64,000 bases of DNA from DATFVA01 sp963711455 (lineage in GTDB: Bacteria > Bacteroidota > Ignavibacteria > Ignavibacteriales > Ignavibacteriaceae). Of this stretch, positions 37,726-45,900 are shown piece by piece. The DNA lies in NCBI GenBank assembly GCA_963711455.1, contig CAVQEH010000002.1:310001-374000 (forward strand), read 5' to 3'. Numbering within the stretch: the stretch's first letter is position 1; the number at the start of each line of letters is the position of its first letter. Made by a program: the position numbers and the translations under genes. Under the pieces are notes generated by a model, which did no database searches, had not been told where the DNA came from, and was given only the letters and a program-made list of their open reading frames with translations.

Positions 37726-37748
37726 GGGGTAATAATTTTTATTACCCC
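37726..37748 (+). other. Perfect 10-bp intergenic hairpin before the PorV-like gene
   Basis: GGGGTAATAA at 37726-37735 pairs with TTATTACCCC at 37739-37748 around a TTT loop. No T tract follows, so it could be an mRNA-stabilising or attenuating structure rather than a full terminator. It separates the large secreted protein from the PorV-like gene. Confidence 0.6.
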
Positions 37749-37783
37749 AGATTAAAATTCTTAAAATTTTGGAGTACAGACAA

Positions 37784-38800
37784 ATGAAAAATATTTTTAC
37801 GCTATTACTTTTGGTGCTAATATGCAGTTCTATATATGCGGGTGATATCGGTCGAAAAGGTACCACCGGTGCTGAAGAATTACTAATTCCTGTTGGTGCC
37901 CGTGGAATAGCTACCGGAGGTGCATTCCTTGCTTCATTAACAGGTTTGGAATCAATTTACTACAATCCCGCTGGTCTAGACCTTACTCCCCGAACGGAAG
38001 CCATGTTTAGTTATATGACTTATATCGCTGATATTAATGTTTCTTATTTTGCAATTTCTACAAGTTTGGGTGATTTAGGTTCAATTGCTCTTAGTTTTAA
38101 AACACTCGACTTTGGCGCGATACCAGTAACTACGGTGGATTTCCCGGATGGTACCGGACAGACTTATTCTCCCGGTTTTCTTACATCGACCTTTACATAT
38201 TCAAAAGTATTAACAGATAGAATTTCTGTTGGTACTAATTTAAAGTTAATAAGCGAATCAATCATGAATGCCAGCGCAATCGGATTCGGTCTGGACATGG
38301 GTGTCCAGTATCGATTTAATGAATTTTTAGCGTTGGGAGCTTCCTTAAAGAATATAGGAAGTAATATGCAATTTACCGGTCAGGATTTGCAAACGTCTAC
38401 TACAGTCCCCGGTTCAACATTAGGCGGAAGTACCGGTAATTATGAAGTTGTTACAGAACCTTTCCAGATACCAAGTTATTTTGAATTAAGCCTTTCCTAT
38501 AACCACAGCTTTAATGAGCAGAACGCTGTAACTTTAGCAACTACCTATACTGCGAATAATGCTTATGAAGATATCGCACATTTTGGAATGGAATATAATT
38601 TTATGAATTATTTCTTTGTGAGAGGTGGTTATAACTTATCTATGCAGAATACCAATGAATCAATTTATGGTTTTACTGCGGGTGCAGGTGTTCAATATGA
38701 AACCGAAAGTGGAATAGGAATTACATTCGATTACGCATTCAGAGATGTTAAAGATTTCCCAACTTCTAATAATATTTTTACTGTAAAAATTTCACTATAG
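37784..38800 (+). CDS. PorV/PorQ-family outer-membrane beta-barrel protein
   Basis: A protein of about 338 residues from the ATG at 37784 (MKNIFTLLLLVLICSSIYAGDIG), which gives a clean signal peptide; an in-frame upstream TTG at 37769 is less likely because the ribosome binding site TTGGAG overlaps it. The mature start GTTGAEELLIPVGARGIATGGAFLASLTGLESIYYNPAGLD is the hallmark of the PorV/PorQ (UPF0164) family, and the rest is a run of amphipathic beta strands ending in Leu. PorV works as a shuttle or anchor for T9SS cargo at the outer membrane. Its position after the large T9SS cargo fits a dedicated role, though the main T9SS genes are not in this window. Confidence 0.85.
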   Translation: MKNIFTLLLLVLICSSIYAGDIGRKGTTGAEELLIPVGARGIATGGAFLASLTGLESIYYNPAGLDLTPRTEAMFSYMTYIADINVSYFAISTSLGDLGSIALSFKTLDFGAIPVTTVDFPDGTGQTYSPGFLTSTFTYSKVLTDRISVGTNLKLISESIMNASAIGFGLDMGVQYRFNEFLALGASLKNIGSNMQFTGQDLQTSTTVPGSTLGGSTGNYEVVTEPFQIPSYFELSLSYNHSFNEQNAVTLATTYTANNAYEDIAHFGMEYNFMNYFFVRGGYNLSMQNTNESIYGFTAGAGVQYETESGIGITFDYAFRDVKDFPTSNNIFTVKISL

Positions 38801-38820
38801 GAAATCAATATAGTATACTG

Positions 38821-38856
38821 CGGCACTCTTTAATTTTATAAGGGTGCCGTTTTTTA
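38821..38856 (+). terminator. Rho-independent terminator after the PorV-like gene
   Basis: CGGCACTCT at 38821-38829 pairs with AGGGTGCCG at 38841-38849 with one G-T wobble, followed by six T residues. It ends the receptor-cargo-PorV unit. Confidence 0.8.
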
Positions 38857-38882
38857 TTGTTTACGAAAAGAAAATATTTGAA

Positions 38883-40259
38883 ATGAAAAAATTAATATTA
38901 TTTTCAGCATTGTTATTATTGAGCATTTCTCTAAATGCACAGGATAACAAAATCGGATTTGACATCGACTACTCACAATTTTCTTTTGATGCCGATTCAA
39001 ATCTTGTTGAATTCTATTATCTTTTTGATGCTGCTTCAATGATGAAGATTAGAGAGGATTCTCTTTTATACGTGAATGGGTTACTGACTATTTCTGTGGA
39101 AGATACAACAAATCACAGGGTGATAATAAATAAACAATGGCAGTTTAAAGATTCACTAAGCGAATCAGAAGAAAATATAAAAACCCTGGTGGGTGCTTTA
39201 GGATTTGTTATCCCGCAAGGATTTTATAAATGTAAATTTACGGGTGCTGATTTAAATGATACGTCTATTGCAGTTTCATATACAGAATTTATTGAGGTTC
39301 ACCCATTTATTAATGATAAAATGAATATCAGCAATCTTGAATTAGCCGATAAAATTCTTCCAGGGAGTCAGAATAAATCATCAATGTTTTATAAAAACAC
39401 ATACGAAGTTATACCATCTCCAAATGATCTTTTTGGTGATAACCAGCCTGCATTATTTTATTATTATGAAATGTATAACCTGAATCAAGCCACTGAAAAT
39501 GTTCCCCTGATTTTAAAAACTCAGGTTTTTAATACTAAAGGAAAAGCTTATTACAACCAGAAAAAATATATTACTCATAAAAAGGATTCGAGAGTTGAAG
39601 CTGGAAATATTAATGTGAATAAATATCCAACCGATTCTTATACATTAGTTATTTCAGTAACTGACAGTGTAAAAAACTATGGGGTTTCATCTTCTAAGAA
39701 ATTCTACGTTTACAATGCATCTATTCCTAATACAGATACTTCAAATAATACTGTGGATATTAAATCGTTAAGTAATCAATTTTACTCTTTATCTGAAGAG
39801 GAGCTGGATAATCTTTTTGAAAAATCGAAATATATTGCTATGAAGTCTGAAATTGATCAGTATGAAAGTTTAACTTCTATCCAGGCAAAAAGAGAATTCC
39901 TCAATAATTTTTGGAAAAAAAGGGATACCAACCCTTCAACAACGCGAAATGAATATTATGAGGATTATTTTAAAAGGATTGAATATGTTGATAAAAATTA
40001 CACCAGGGTAAAAACTCCCGGCTGGAAAACTGACCGTGGAAGAATATATGTTGAATATGGTCCTCCAAGTGAAATTGACCGGTACCCTAATGTTGGTGAT
40101 ACTAAACCTTATGAAGTTTGGCAGTACAATGATATTGAAGGAGGAGTAGAATTTATTTTTGGTGATTTAACAGGATTGTCAAATTACCAGTTGCTGCACT
40201 CAACTAAAAAAGGTGAAATCAGCGATCCTAACTGGCAGCAGAGAATTAGAGCCCTCTGA
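38883..40259 (+). CDS. GWxTD domain-containing exported protein (copy 1)
   Basis: A 458-residue protein starting at ATG 38883 with a signal peptide (KKLILFSALLLLSISLNAQ). An upstream in-frame ATG at 38844 lies inside the preceding terminator and is rejected. The N-terminal two thirds is a beta-rich region; the C-terminal domain holds the family signature PGWKTDRGRIYVEYGPPSEIDRYP, then YEVWQYNDIEGG and VEFIFGDLTGLSNYQLLHST. GWxTD proteins are known from Bacteroidota and Chlorobiota-group genomes and have no assigned function that I can name. The next gene is a clear paralogue. Both are exported, and they follow the surface-protein unit. Confidence 0.82.
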   Translation: MKKLILFSALLLLSISLNAQDNKIGFDIDYSQFSFDADSNLVEFYYLFDAASMMKIREDSLLYVNGLLTISVEDTTNHRVIINKQWQFKDSLSESEENIKTLVGALGFVIPQGFYKCKFTGADLNDTSIAVSYTEFIEVHPFINDKMNISNLELADKILPGSQNKSSMFYKNTYEVIPSPNDLFGDNQPALFYYYEMYNLNQATENVPLILKTQVFNTKGKAYYNQKKYITHKKDSRVEAGNINVNKYPTDSYTLVISVTDSVKNYGVSSSKKFYVYNASIPNTDTSNNTVDIKSLSNQFYSLSEEELDNLFEKSKYIAMKSEIDQYESLTSIQAKREFLNNFWKKRDTNPSTTRNEYYEDYFKRIEYVDKNYTRVKTPGWKTDRGRIYVEYGPPSEIDRYPNVGDTKPYEVWQYNDIEGGVEFIFGDLTGLSNYQLLHSTKKGEISDPNWQQRIRAL

Positions 40260-40337
40260 TTTTTTTATTACTTTTAAAAGTTCATGTAAAAGTTTACATT
40301 AGAGGTATTGTTAAATTTTGGTATGATCTAATTTCAA

Positions 40338-41705
40338 ATGAAAAAACTTATTCTATTTTTTGCCCTAGTTTACTCAACCATAATTAATGCTCAAAACTTT
40401 AAGGTTGACTTTGATTATGCGAGATTCTTTTATAATGATTCCAGTGATTATTTGGAAATTTATTATTCGTTTTATCAGCCGCAGTTAAAGCCGGTGATGG
40501 TTGATAACCAGCTCACCGTTAAGGGTGAGTTGAATGTAAGGATTTCAGATAAGAATAATTCAAATATTATTATAGATAAGGATTATCAATTTCATAATAT
40601 TATTCCTGATAGTCTTTCTGAAAATCAGCAGAAATCTTTTACAGGAAATCTGGGTTTTATCATTCCCATAGGAGATTATAATTGCGTATTAAAAGGTTCG
40701 GATGGAAATGATTTTACAAAAACAGATAGTGCATTATTTCCCATCTCTATTTCTAAATTACCGGATGATAGATTTACGATAAGTGATCTTGAAATTGCTT
40801 CAATGATAAAGCAGTCAGATCAAAATAATTCTATGTTTTATAAAAACACTTATGAAGTGGTTCCTAATCCCAGCGGAATTTTTGGTCCGGAAATTCCGGT
40901 TTTATATTTCTATTCAGAGTTGTATAGTATAAACAGGGATGTTAAATCAGAATATTTAAAGATAGATCATCTGCTTTTAAATACTAATAATAAAACCGTT
41001 TATAAAAAATCAAGGAAGTACCCCCGAAGTAATGCTTCTGCTGTGGATGTTGAAGCAATAAATATCTCAAAGCTGCCGTCAGGAACATATACACTGGTAG
41101 ATGCAGCAACAGACAGTGCTAAAGATCTGACTGTTTATTCGACTAAAAAGATTTTTATTTATAATCCGACTGTTGCAGATACTACTCCAGTAGCCGCAGT
41201 TGATAATAGCGTCCTTACTTCTGAATTTAATTCAATGTCTGAGGAAGAATTGAATGAGGTTTTTGATGAATCGAAATATCTCGCAACGGGTCAGGAGAAA
41301 GATCAATGGAAAGCACTAAACAGTGAAGAGGCTAAACAAAATTTCCTGTTTAAATTTTGGAAATCAAGAGATCTTACGCCTGAAACTCCCTTAAATGAAT
41401 ACAAGAGAGATTATTTCGAAAGAGTAAAAAAAGCAAACAGGCTTTATACAAATATCCAGAGAAAGGGTTGGAAAACAGACCGTGGCAGAGTTCTTCTACT
41501 CTATGGCGAACCCAGTGAAATAGAAAGATTTCCAAACCAGACCGATACAAAGCCGTATGAAATCTGGCATTATAATGACGTTGAAGGCGGAGTAATTTTT
41601 GTATTCGCAGATCTTACAGGTTTTTCAGATTATACACTGGTAAATTCTACTAAACGTGGAGAGATCTCTGATTCGAATTGGCAAGTTAAAATTGGTCCTC
41701 ATTAA
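40338..41705 (+). CDS. GWxTD domain-containing exported protein (copy 2)
   Basis: A 455-residue paralogue of the preceding gene. It has a signal peptide (KKLILFFALVYSTIINAQ) and the same landmarks in the same order: a beta-rich N-terminal part, SMFYKNTYEVVPNPSGIFG, SMSEEELNEVFDESKYLA, KGWKTDRGRVLLLYGEPSEIERFP, YEIWHYNDVEGGVIFVF and GEISDSNWQ. The two genes are separated by 78 bases and end at a hairpin, so they probably form one unit from a tandem duplication. Function unknown. Confidence 0.82.
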   Translation: MKKLILFFALVYSTIINAQNFKVDFDYARFFYNDSSDYLEIYYSFYQPQLKPVMVDNQLTVKGELNVRISDKNNSNIIIDKDYQFHNIIPDSLSENQQKSFTGNLGFIIPIGDYNCVLKGSDGNDFTKTDSALFPISISKLPDDRFTISDLEIASMIKQSDQNNSMFYKNTYEVVPNPSGIFGPEIPVLYFYSELYSINRDVKSEYLKIDHLLLNTNNKTVYKKSRKYPRSNASAVDVEAINISKLPSGTYTLVDAATDSAKDLTVYSTKKIFIYNPTVADTTPVAAVDNSVLTSEFNSMSEEELNEVFDESKYLATGQEKDQWKALNSEEAKQNFLFKFWKSRDLTPETPLNEYKRDYFERVKKANRLYTNIQRKGWKTDRGRVLLLYGEPSEIERFPNQTDTKPYEIWHYNDVEGGVIFVFADLTGFSDYTLVNSTKRGEISDSNWQVKIGPH

Positions 41706-41714
41706 TATTTATTG

Positions 41715-41744
41715 AGGGAATTGAATTTCAATTCCCTTTCATTT
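41715..41744 (+). terminator. Hairpin terminator after the GWxTD pair
   Basis: AGGGAATTGA at 41715-41724 pairs perfectly with TCAATTCCCT at 41728-41737 around an ATT loop, followed by TTCATTTCTT. The T tail is imperfect. The hairpin overlaps the 5' end of the longest open frame of the next gene, which argues that that gene starts further downstream. Confidence 0.65.
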
Positions 41745-41816
41745 CTTACAAAAACTTTCATTAAGTATCATATCTTCTGTATTTTTAAATTAAATATTAT
41801 TAATGTTATTAATAAA

Positions 41817-42686
41817 GTGCAGAACTTAATAGAATATATATTCTTTATTTTATTTAGCTATTTGGTAAAATTTGCCGGTTTAAATTTTTCCAGAAGATGT
41901 TCTGTATTATTAGCTTTCCTTTTTTTTTATCTGATACCTATAAGAAAAAAGACTGTGCTTGAAAATCTTTCTTTTTCTTTTCCTGAATTTTCAAAATCGA
42001 AAATAAACAGTGTAGCTTTCAATTGTTATAAAAGTTTTGCCATAACACTGATTGAACTTTTGGCTATACCGTGGCTGGAAAAAGATGAAATGGAGAGAAT
42101 GGTCTACTGCGAAAACTCAGAATTAATAACTAAACGTTATAATGAAGAAAAAGGTGTAATTCTACTTTCTGCTCATTTCGGCAATTGGGAATATATAGCT
42201 TTATCCGTTAGCCTCCAGATAGGAATTCCTTTTTCTGTCGTGGTTAAACCTCAGAGAAATCCTTATGTTACAAAATGGCTGGAAGCTGCCCGTACAAAAT
42301 GGATAAATAAAATTATTCCTTCTGGTCTGTCGGTAAGACAGGTTTATAAGGAACTTAAGGACAAAAATATAGTTGCAATGGTTGCAGACCAGAGAGGTCC
42401 TTCAAATGGGTTAAAATTAGATTTTATGGGAAGACCGGCTTCCTTTTTTTCCGGACCGGCAATTCTTGCAATTAAAACCGGTGCACCTATTTTATATGGT
42501 ATTCCTGTCAGGCAAAAGGATTTTTTATATAAAGCTAAAATATTTGAAGTAAGTAAAGAAAATCTGCCTGAAGATGAAGAAGACAAAATAAAAGAATTTA
42601 CAAAAAGACATAAAGAATACCTTGAAGGATTTATAAAAGAAAATCCCGAACAATGGTTCTGGATGCATAAGAGATGGAAACATTAA
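41817..42686 (+). CDS. LpxL/HtrB-like lysophospholipid acyltransferase
   Basis: The frame encodes a Kdo-lipid A-type late acyltransferase (PF03279): a membrane helix, RKKTVLENLSFSFPE, the catalytic HFGNWE (H-x4-E form), FSVVVKPQRNPYV, VAMVADQRGPSNGLKLDFMGRPASFFSGPA and the terminal QWFWMHKRWK. It adds a secondary acyl chain to lipid A or a related lipid at the inner membrane. The frame is open from 41712, but that region is the preceding terminator, so I take GTG 41817 (about 289 residues), although no good ribosome binding site is visible. Overlaps the next gene as TAATG. Confidence 0.8.
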   Translation: MQNLIEYIFFILFSYLVKFAGLNFSRRCSVLLAFLFFYLIPIRKKTVLENLSFSFPEFSKSKINSVAFNCYKSFAITLIELLAIPWLEKDEMERMVYCENSELITKRYNEEKGVILLSAHFGNWEYIALSVSLQIGIPFSVVVKPQRNPYVTKWLEAARTKWINKIIPSGLSVRQVYKELKDKNIVAMVADQRGPSNGLKLDFMGRPASFFSGPAILAIKTGAPILYGIPVRQKDFLYKAKIFEVSKENLPEDEEDKIKEFTKRHKEYLEGFIKENPEQWFWMHKRWKH

Positions 42687-43705
42687 TGGAAAAATTTCTC
42701 GTAATACAAACTGCATTTATTGGTGATGCAATTCTTACTCTGCCGATGCTGCAAAAGCTTAAAGAAATGAATCCCGGCTGTTCTATTGATATAATTGCCA
42801 TTCCCGAAACGGGAGTTATTTTTAGTCATTCTCCTGCTGTTAATGAAGTTCATATTTTTGATAAGCATGGAAAACATAGTTCAATTTTACAGGTTATTAA
42901 ATATGCAAAATTTCTTAGGGAAAGACATTACACACGAATTTATGCCCCGCATCGTTCACTACGGACATCAATGCTCGTAATGTTATCCGGTGTAAGGGAA
43001 ACTTACGGATTTAATATTAATAGTTTAAGACACATCTATAAATATCTTGCAGAATATGAAAAAGCGAATCATGAAGTTGAGCGAAATCTAAATCTTATTC
43101 AATTTGAAACAGACAATAGTAATTGGAAAATTCTGCCAAAGATAAATATTCCTGTTGAAGTTGATAATAAAGTTGAAAGTTTCTTTTCAGAACTTAAAGG
43201 GTGTTCAAATTTTGCTGCAGTGGCACCCGGCAGTGTTTGGAAAACAAAGATTTATCCCGTAGAATATTATGAGGAAGTAATTAATTTTCTGAAAAATAAT
43301 TTTGATATGGTATTCCTTGTTGGCGGAGAAGATGACAAAAAAATTTGTGAAGATCTTCAGCAGAAATCAGGTGCAAAAGTAAAATCAGTAGCCGGCAAAT
43401 TCACTTTAATAGAAAGCGTGTCATTCTTAAAAAGAATGAAAATGTTAATATCAAATGATTCTGCTCCTGCGCATCTTGGAATGTGTGCAGATATTCCGGT
43501 AATTATGCTATATTGTTCAACGGTTCCTGATTTTGGTTTTTATCCTTACAATAAAAACAGTTATTTTTTAACCTTTAATGATTTATTTTGTAAACCATGT
43601 GGAATTCATGGGTTTGAAAAATGTCCCATCAATACCTTTGACTGCGGAAATAAATTGAAACCTGGCATGGTAATTTCGAAAATTAAGGAAATACTTAATG
43701 ATTAG
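42686..43705 (+). CDS. Family 9 glycosyltransferase (heptosyltransferase-like)
   Basis: A 339-residue GT-B protein starting MEKFLVIQTAFIGDAILTLPML, the ADP-heptose:LPS heptosyltransferase N-terminus with the conserved IGD. The C-terminal domain has AAVAPGSVWKTKIYPVEYY, FLVGGEDDKKICEDL, SNDSAPAHLGMCADIPVIMLY and CKPCGIHGFEKC. GT9 enzymes such as WaaF and WaaC build the LPS inner core in the cytoplasm. The coupling to the lipid A-type acyltransferase upstream supports a role in LPS. A longer start at 42674 is possible but lies inside the previous gene. Donor and acceptor are not certain. Confidence 0.85.
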   Translation: MEKFLVIQTAFIGDAILTLPMLQKLKEMNPGCSIDIIAIPETGVIFSHSPAVNEVHIFDKHGKHSSILQVIKYAKFLRERHYTRIYAPHRSLRTSMLVMLSGVRETYGFNINSLRHIYKYLAEYEKANHEVERNLNLIQFETDNSNWKILPKINIPVEVDNKVESFFSELKGCSNFAAVAPGSVWKTKIYPVEYYEEVINFLKNNFDMVFLVGGEDDKKICEDLQQKSGAKVKSVAGKFTLIESVSFLKRMKMLISNDSAPAHLGMCADIPVIMLYCSTVPDFGFYPYNKNSYFLTFNDLFCKPCGIHGFEKCPINTFDCGNKLKPGMVISKIKEILND

Positions 43706-44330
43706 TACCAAAGGTGCTGAGTTAATTAATATTGATAAGAAATTAGAAGCTGCAATTAATAAGGCTAAAAAATATTATCTGGAAGGTACAGTGTTTATTT
43801 ATCCTACAGACACAATATATGGCTTCGGTGCAAACCCATTCAATGAAGATGCTGTGAAAAGAATTGATTATATAAAAGGAAGGAATGAGACAAAACGGTA
43901 TATTCTCTTAATTGACAGTATAGATACGTTGACCAAGTATGTTGATATTCAAAATGAAAAACATCTCGATTTTCTTCTTGCCATCTGGCCAAATCCGGTT
44001 TCCGTTGTTTTAAACTTGAATAAAAAAACGCAGAGCATTCTTAAGCAAAACACTGCTGCGTTCCGAATTCCTCACCAGAGATTTTGCCTGAAATTGTTGG
44101 AACAGATTAAAATGCCCCTCGTTTCAACCAGTGTTAACAAAGCCGATATGGAACCGCTGATGGAATTAAGTGTTATTAAAGATACATTTATTTCTGAAGT
44201 TGATGCCATCTTTTACACAGAAAAGAAATCATACTTTAAAGCGTCAACTTTAATAGACCTGAGCAATTCACATCCTGTTTTGTTAAGAGAAGGTAAAATA
44301 AAATTTGAAGATCTGATTGAAAAATTTTAA
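43698..44330 (+). CDS. L-threonylcarbamoyladenylate synthase (TsaC/Sua5/YrdC)
   Basis: A 210-residue YrdC-domain protein. The N-terminal KAKKYYLEGTVFIYPTDTIYGFGANPFNEDAVKRI and KGRNETKRYILLI form the ATP/threonine pocket; AAFRIPHQRFCLKLL and PLVSTSVNKAD follow as expected. It makes threonylcarbamoyl-AMP from threonine, bicarbonate and ATP for the t6A37 modification of tRNAs that read ANN codons. It is the short form without a Sua5 C-terminal domain. The ATG overlaps the previous stop by eight bases. Confidence 0.88.
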   Translation: MISTKGAELINIDKKLEAAINKAKKYYLEGTVFIYPTDTIYGFGANPFNEDAVKRIDYIKGRNETKRYILLIDSIDTLTKYVDIQNEKHLDFLLAIWPNPVSVVLNLNKKTQSILKQNTAAFRIPHQRFCLKLLEQIKMPLVSTSVNKADMEPLMELSVIKDTFISEVDAIFYTEKKSYFKASTLIDLSNSHPVLLREGKIKFEDLIEKF

Positions 44331-44386
44331 TCTTGAAAGAATATATTCCATTAAAGGAAATAATCTTGAAAACTTTTAAGACTGTT

Positions 44387-44401
44387 TTAAGGGAAGTTTA
44401 A
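44387..44401 (+). repeat. TTAAGGGAAGTTTAA element upstream of the M23 peptidase
   Basis: One mismatch from the element at 17794-17808. It lies seven bases before the ATG at 44408 in a 77-base gap, partly covering the place of the ribosome binding site. GGGAAG within it could itself serve as a weak binding site. Confidence 0.3.
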
Positions 44402-44407
44402 GCAAAA

Positions 44408-45262
44408 ATGAAATTTAGAGAAGAAATAAAAATCTTTTTTAATTATGTAAGGAAAGTTAAAAATCTTTCTGTACTCTTTCTTCCTGAATACGGCGGAGGT
44501 GAAACAAAATCATTTAAGTTTGGATTATTTCAGGTTATTTCTATACTTGTATTTTATTCTGCAATCATAGCCATATTGGGATTCCTTCTGCTTGGATTAA
44601 CTCCCCTTAAAGATGTTGTATTTCCCGGCAGAGGATTTGATAAATCAGAAATAACAAAATTTAATGAGCTGAATAATAGACTAAACCAGGTAACAAGAGA
44701 TCTTGAAAACCTTAAAAACACAAACGAGAAATTAAAATTTGCAATAGGGTTGGGAGATTCTACTTTATTAAAATCCCAGGATAAGAGCAAAGATACTGTT
44801 CAAAATAAGCGAAAGAAAAATCCTTTTGGCGGAAATATTTTCGCAATTGTTGAACAATTGTTTCAAAGTAAAAAAGAAAAACAGCAAAAAACTTATTATT
44901 TTAGTAAGCCTGCCGATAGTTTTATAAGTCGAGGATTCGAACCTGACAGGGGACATATGGGCATTGACTTTGTCGTTAAGATTGGAACTCCTGTTTATGC
45001 GGCTGCAAATGGATATGTCGTTTTTGCCGACTATACTACTAAGGACGGCTATATGATAATACTAAATCATGATAATGGTTATATTACAGTATATAAACAT
45101 TGCTCGGTTCTTCTGAAAAGGGCAAGAGAAATTGTTCTTCAGGGAGAGACTATTGCGCTTAGCGGTAATACAGGTGAAATTACTACAGGTCCGCATTTAC
45201 ATTTTGAAATTTGGAAAGATGGTGAACCGATTAACCCTGAGAAAATTTTAATAAATTATTAA
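44408..45262 (+). CDS. M23-family membrane-anchored peptidase (LytM domain)
   Basis: A 284-residue protein with one membrane helix at about 41-64, a coiled-coil region (about 80-110: EITKFNELNNRLNQVTRDLENLK) and a C-terminal LytM domain. Zinc ligands are in HMGID (H-x3-D) and PHLHFEIW (HxH); GTPVYAAANGYVVFAD and GYMIILNHDNGYITVYKH are the usual intervening strands. All ligands are present, so it is probably an active endopeptidase that cuts peptidoglycan cross-bridges in the periplasm. The bactofilin gene follows after 13 bases, a widely conserved pairing in which the bactofilin positions the hydrolase for cell shape. Confidence 0.88.
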   Translation: MKFREEIKIFFNYVRKVKNLSVLFLPEYGGGETKSFKFGLFQVISILVFYSAIIAILGFLLLGLTPLKDVVFPGRGFDKSEITKFNELNNRLNQVTRDLENLKNTNEKLKFAIGLGDSTLLKSQDKSKDTVQNKRKKNPFGGNIFAIVEQLFQSKKEKQQKTYYFSKPADSFISRGFEPDRGHMGIDFVVKIGTPVYAAANGYVVFADYTTKDGYMIILNHDNGYITVYKHCSVLLKRAREIVLQGETIALSGNTGEITTGPHLHFEIWKDGEPINPEKILINY

Positions 45263-45275
45263 TTGGAGGATTATT

Positions 45276-45683
45276 TTGAAAACAAGAAACACAAATGAAG
45301 GGAAGGATGAAGTGACAATTATTAGTGCCGGAGTAGTCATAGAAGGGAAATTAATAAGCAATGGCAATGTACGTGTGGACGGTACTGTTAATGGTGATAT
45401 CACAGCCAACGGAAATGTAACAGTTGGTGAAAACGGTGAAGTTAGTGGTGAGATTCATGCAGAAGCAGTTGCTTTAGGGGGAAAGGTGACAGGAACTGTC
45501 AGTGCAAAGGATAAGTTAACTCTTGAAGCAAAGGCAGTGCTTCAGGGTGACATCCTTACAAAAATTCTGGTTGTTGAAGCTGGAGCTCAGTTTGATGGGC
45601 AGAGTAAAATGAGTGGTAAGGAATCTACTATGGCAAAACCTTCTCAATTGCCTTCAACATCAGGAAATGAAAAACAAGGATGA
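45276..45683 (+). CDS. Bactofilin
   Basis: A 135-residue polymer-forming cytoskeletal protein. The core from about residue 12 to 115 is a run of right-handed beta-helix turns: GVVIEGKLISNGNVRVDGTVNGDI, NGNVTVGENGEVSGEI, AVALGGKVTGTVSAKDKLTLEAKAVLQGDI. A disordered Ser/Pro/Lys tail follows. The start is TTG 45276, fixed by GGAGGA at 45265-45270. Bactofilins assemble without nucleotide into membrane-associated filaments; next to an M23 peptidase they usually control local wall remodelling. Its 3' end overlaps the next start by 17 bases. Confidence 0.9.
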   Translation: MKTRNTNEGKDEVTIISAGVVIEGKLISNGNVRVDGTVNGDITANGNVTVGENGEVSGEIHAEAVALGGKVTGTVSAKDKLTLEAKAVLQGDILTKILVVEAGAQFDGQSKMSGKESTMAKPSQLPSTSGNEKQG

Positions 45684-45900
45684 AAATGAAGATGGACGTA
45701 GTAACTTTGCTGTAAATTACGGTCCATATATTGGTCTTGGTCTTCAGCTTGCTGTAACAGTTATTGTTATGGTTTTTCTTGGGATCTGGCTGGATAGCAA
45801 ATTTAATACCAATCCGTGGCTAACTGTTATTTTTTCTTTTCTTGGAATAGCTACTGCGCTTTATAGCTTTATAAAGTCAGTGCTGAAATCAGACAAATGA
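45667..45900 (+). CDS. atpZ: AtpZ/AtpI-family F0F1 accessory protein
   Basis: A 77-residue protein with two membrane helices separated by a short loop: YIGLGLQLAVTVIVMVFLGIWLD, then NPWLTVIFSFLGIATALYSFIKSVLK. This is the PF09527 (AtpZ) pattern, including the GxWLD turn. AtpZ with AtpI assists assembly of the c ring or supplies magnesium or calcium to the ATP synthase. It starts inside the bactofilin gene and overlaps the next gene by four bases (ATGA), so it is the first gene of the atp operon here. Confidence 0.85.
   Translation: MKNKDENEDGRSNFAVNYGPYIGLGLQLAVTVIVMVFLGIWLDSKFNTNPWLTVIFSFLGIATALYSFIKSVLKSDK

Noticed and set aside
38844..38882. In-frame upstream ATG (MPFFIVYEKKIFE) as start of GWxTD copy 1.
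   Set aside because: It lies inside the terminator hairpin and would place a charged stretch before the signal peptide.
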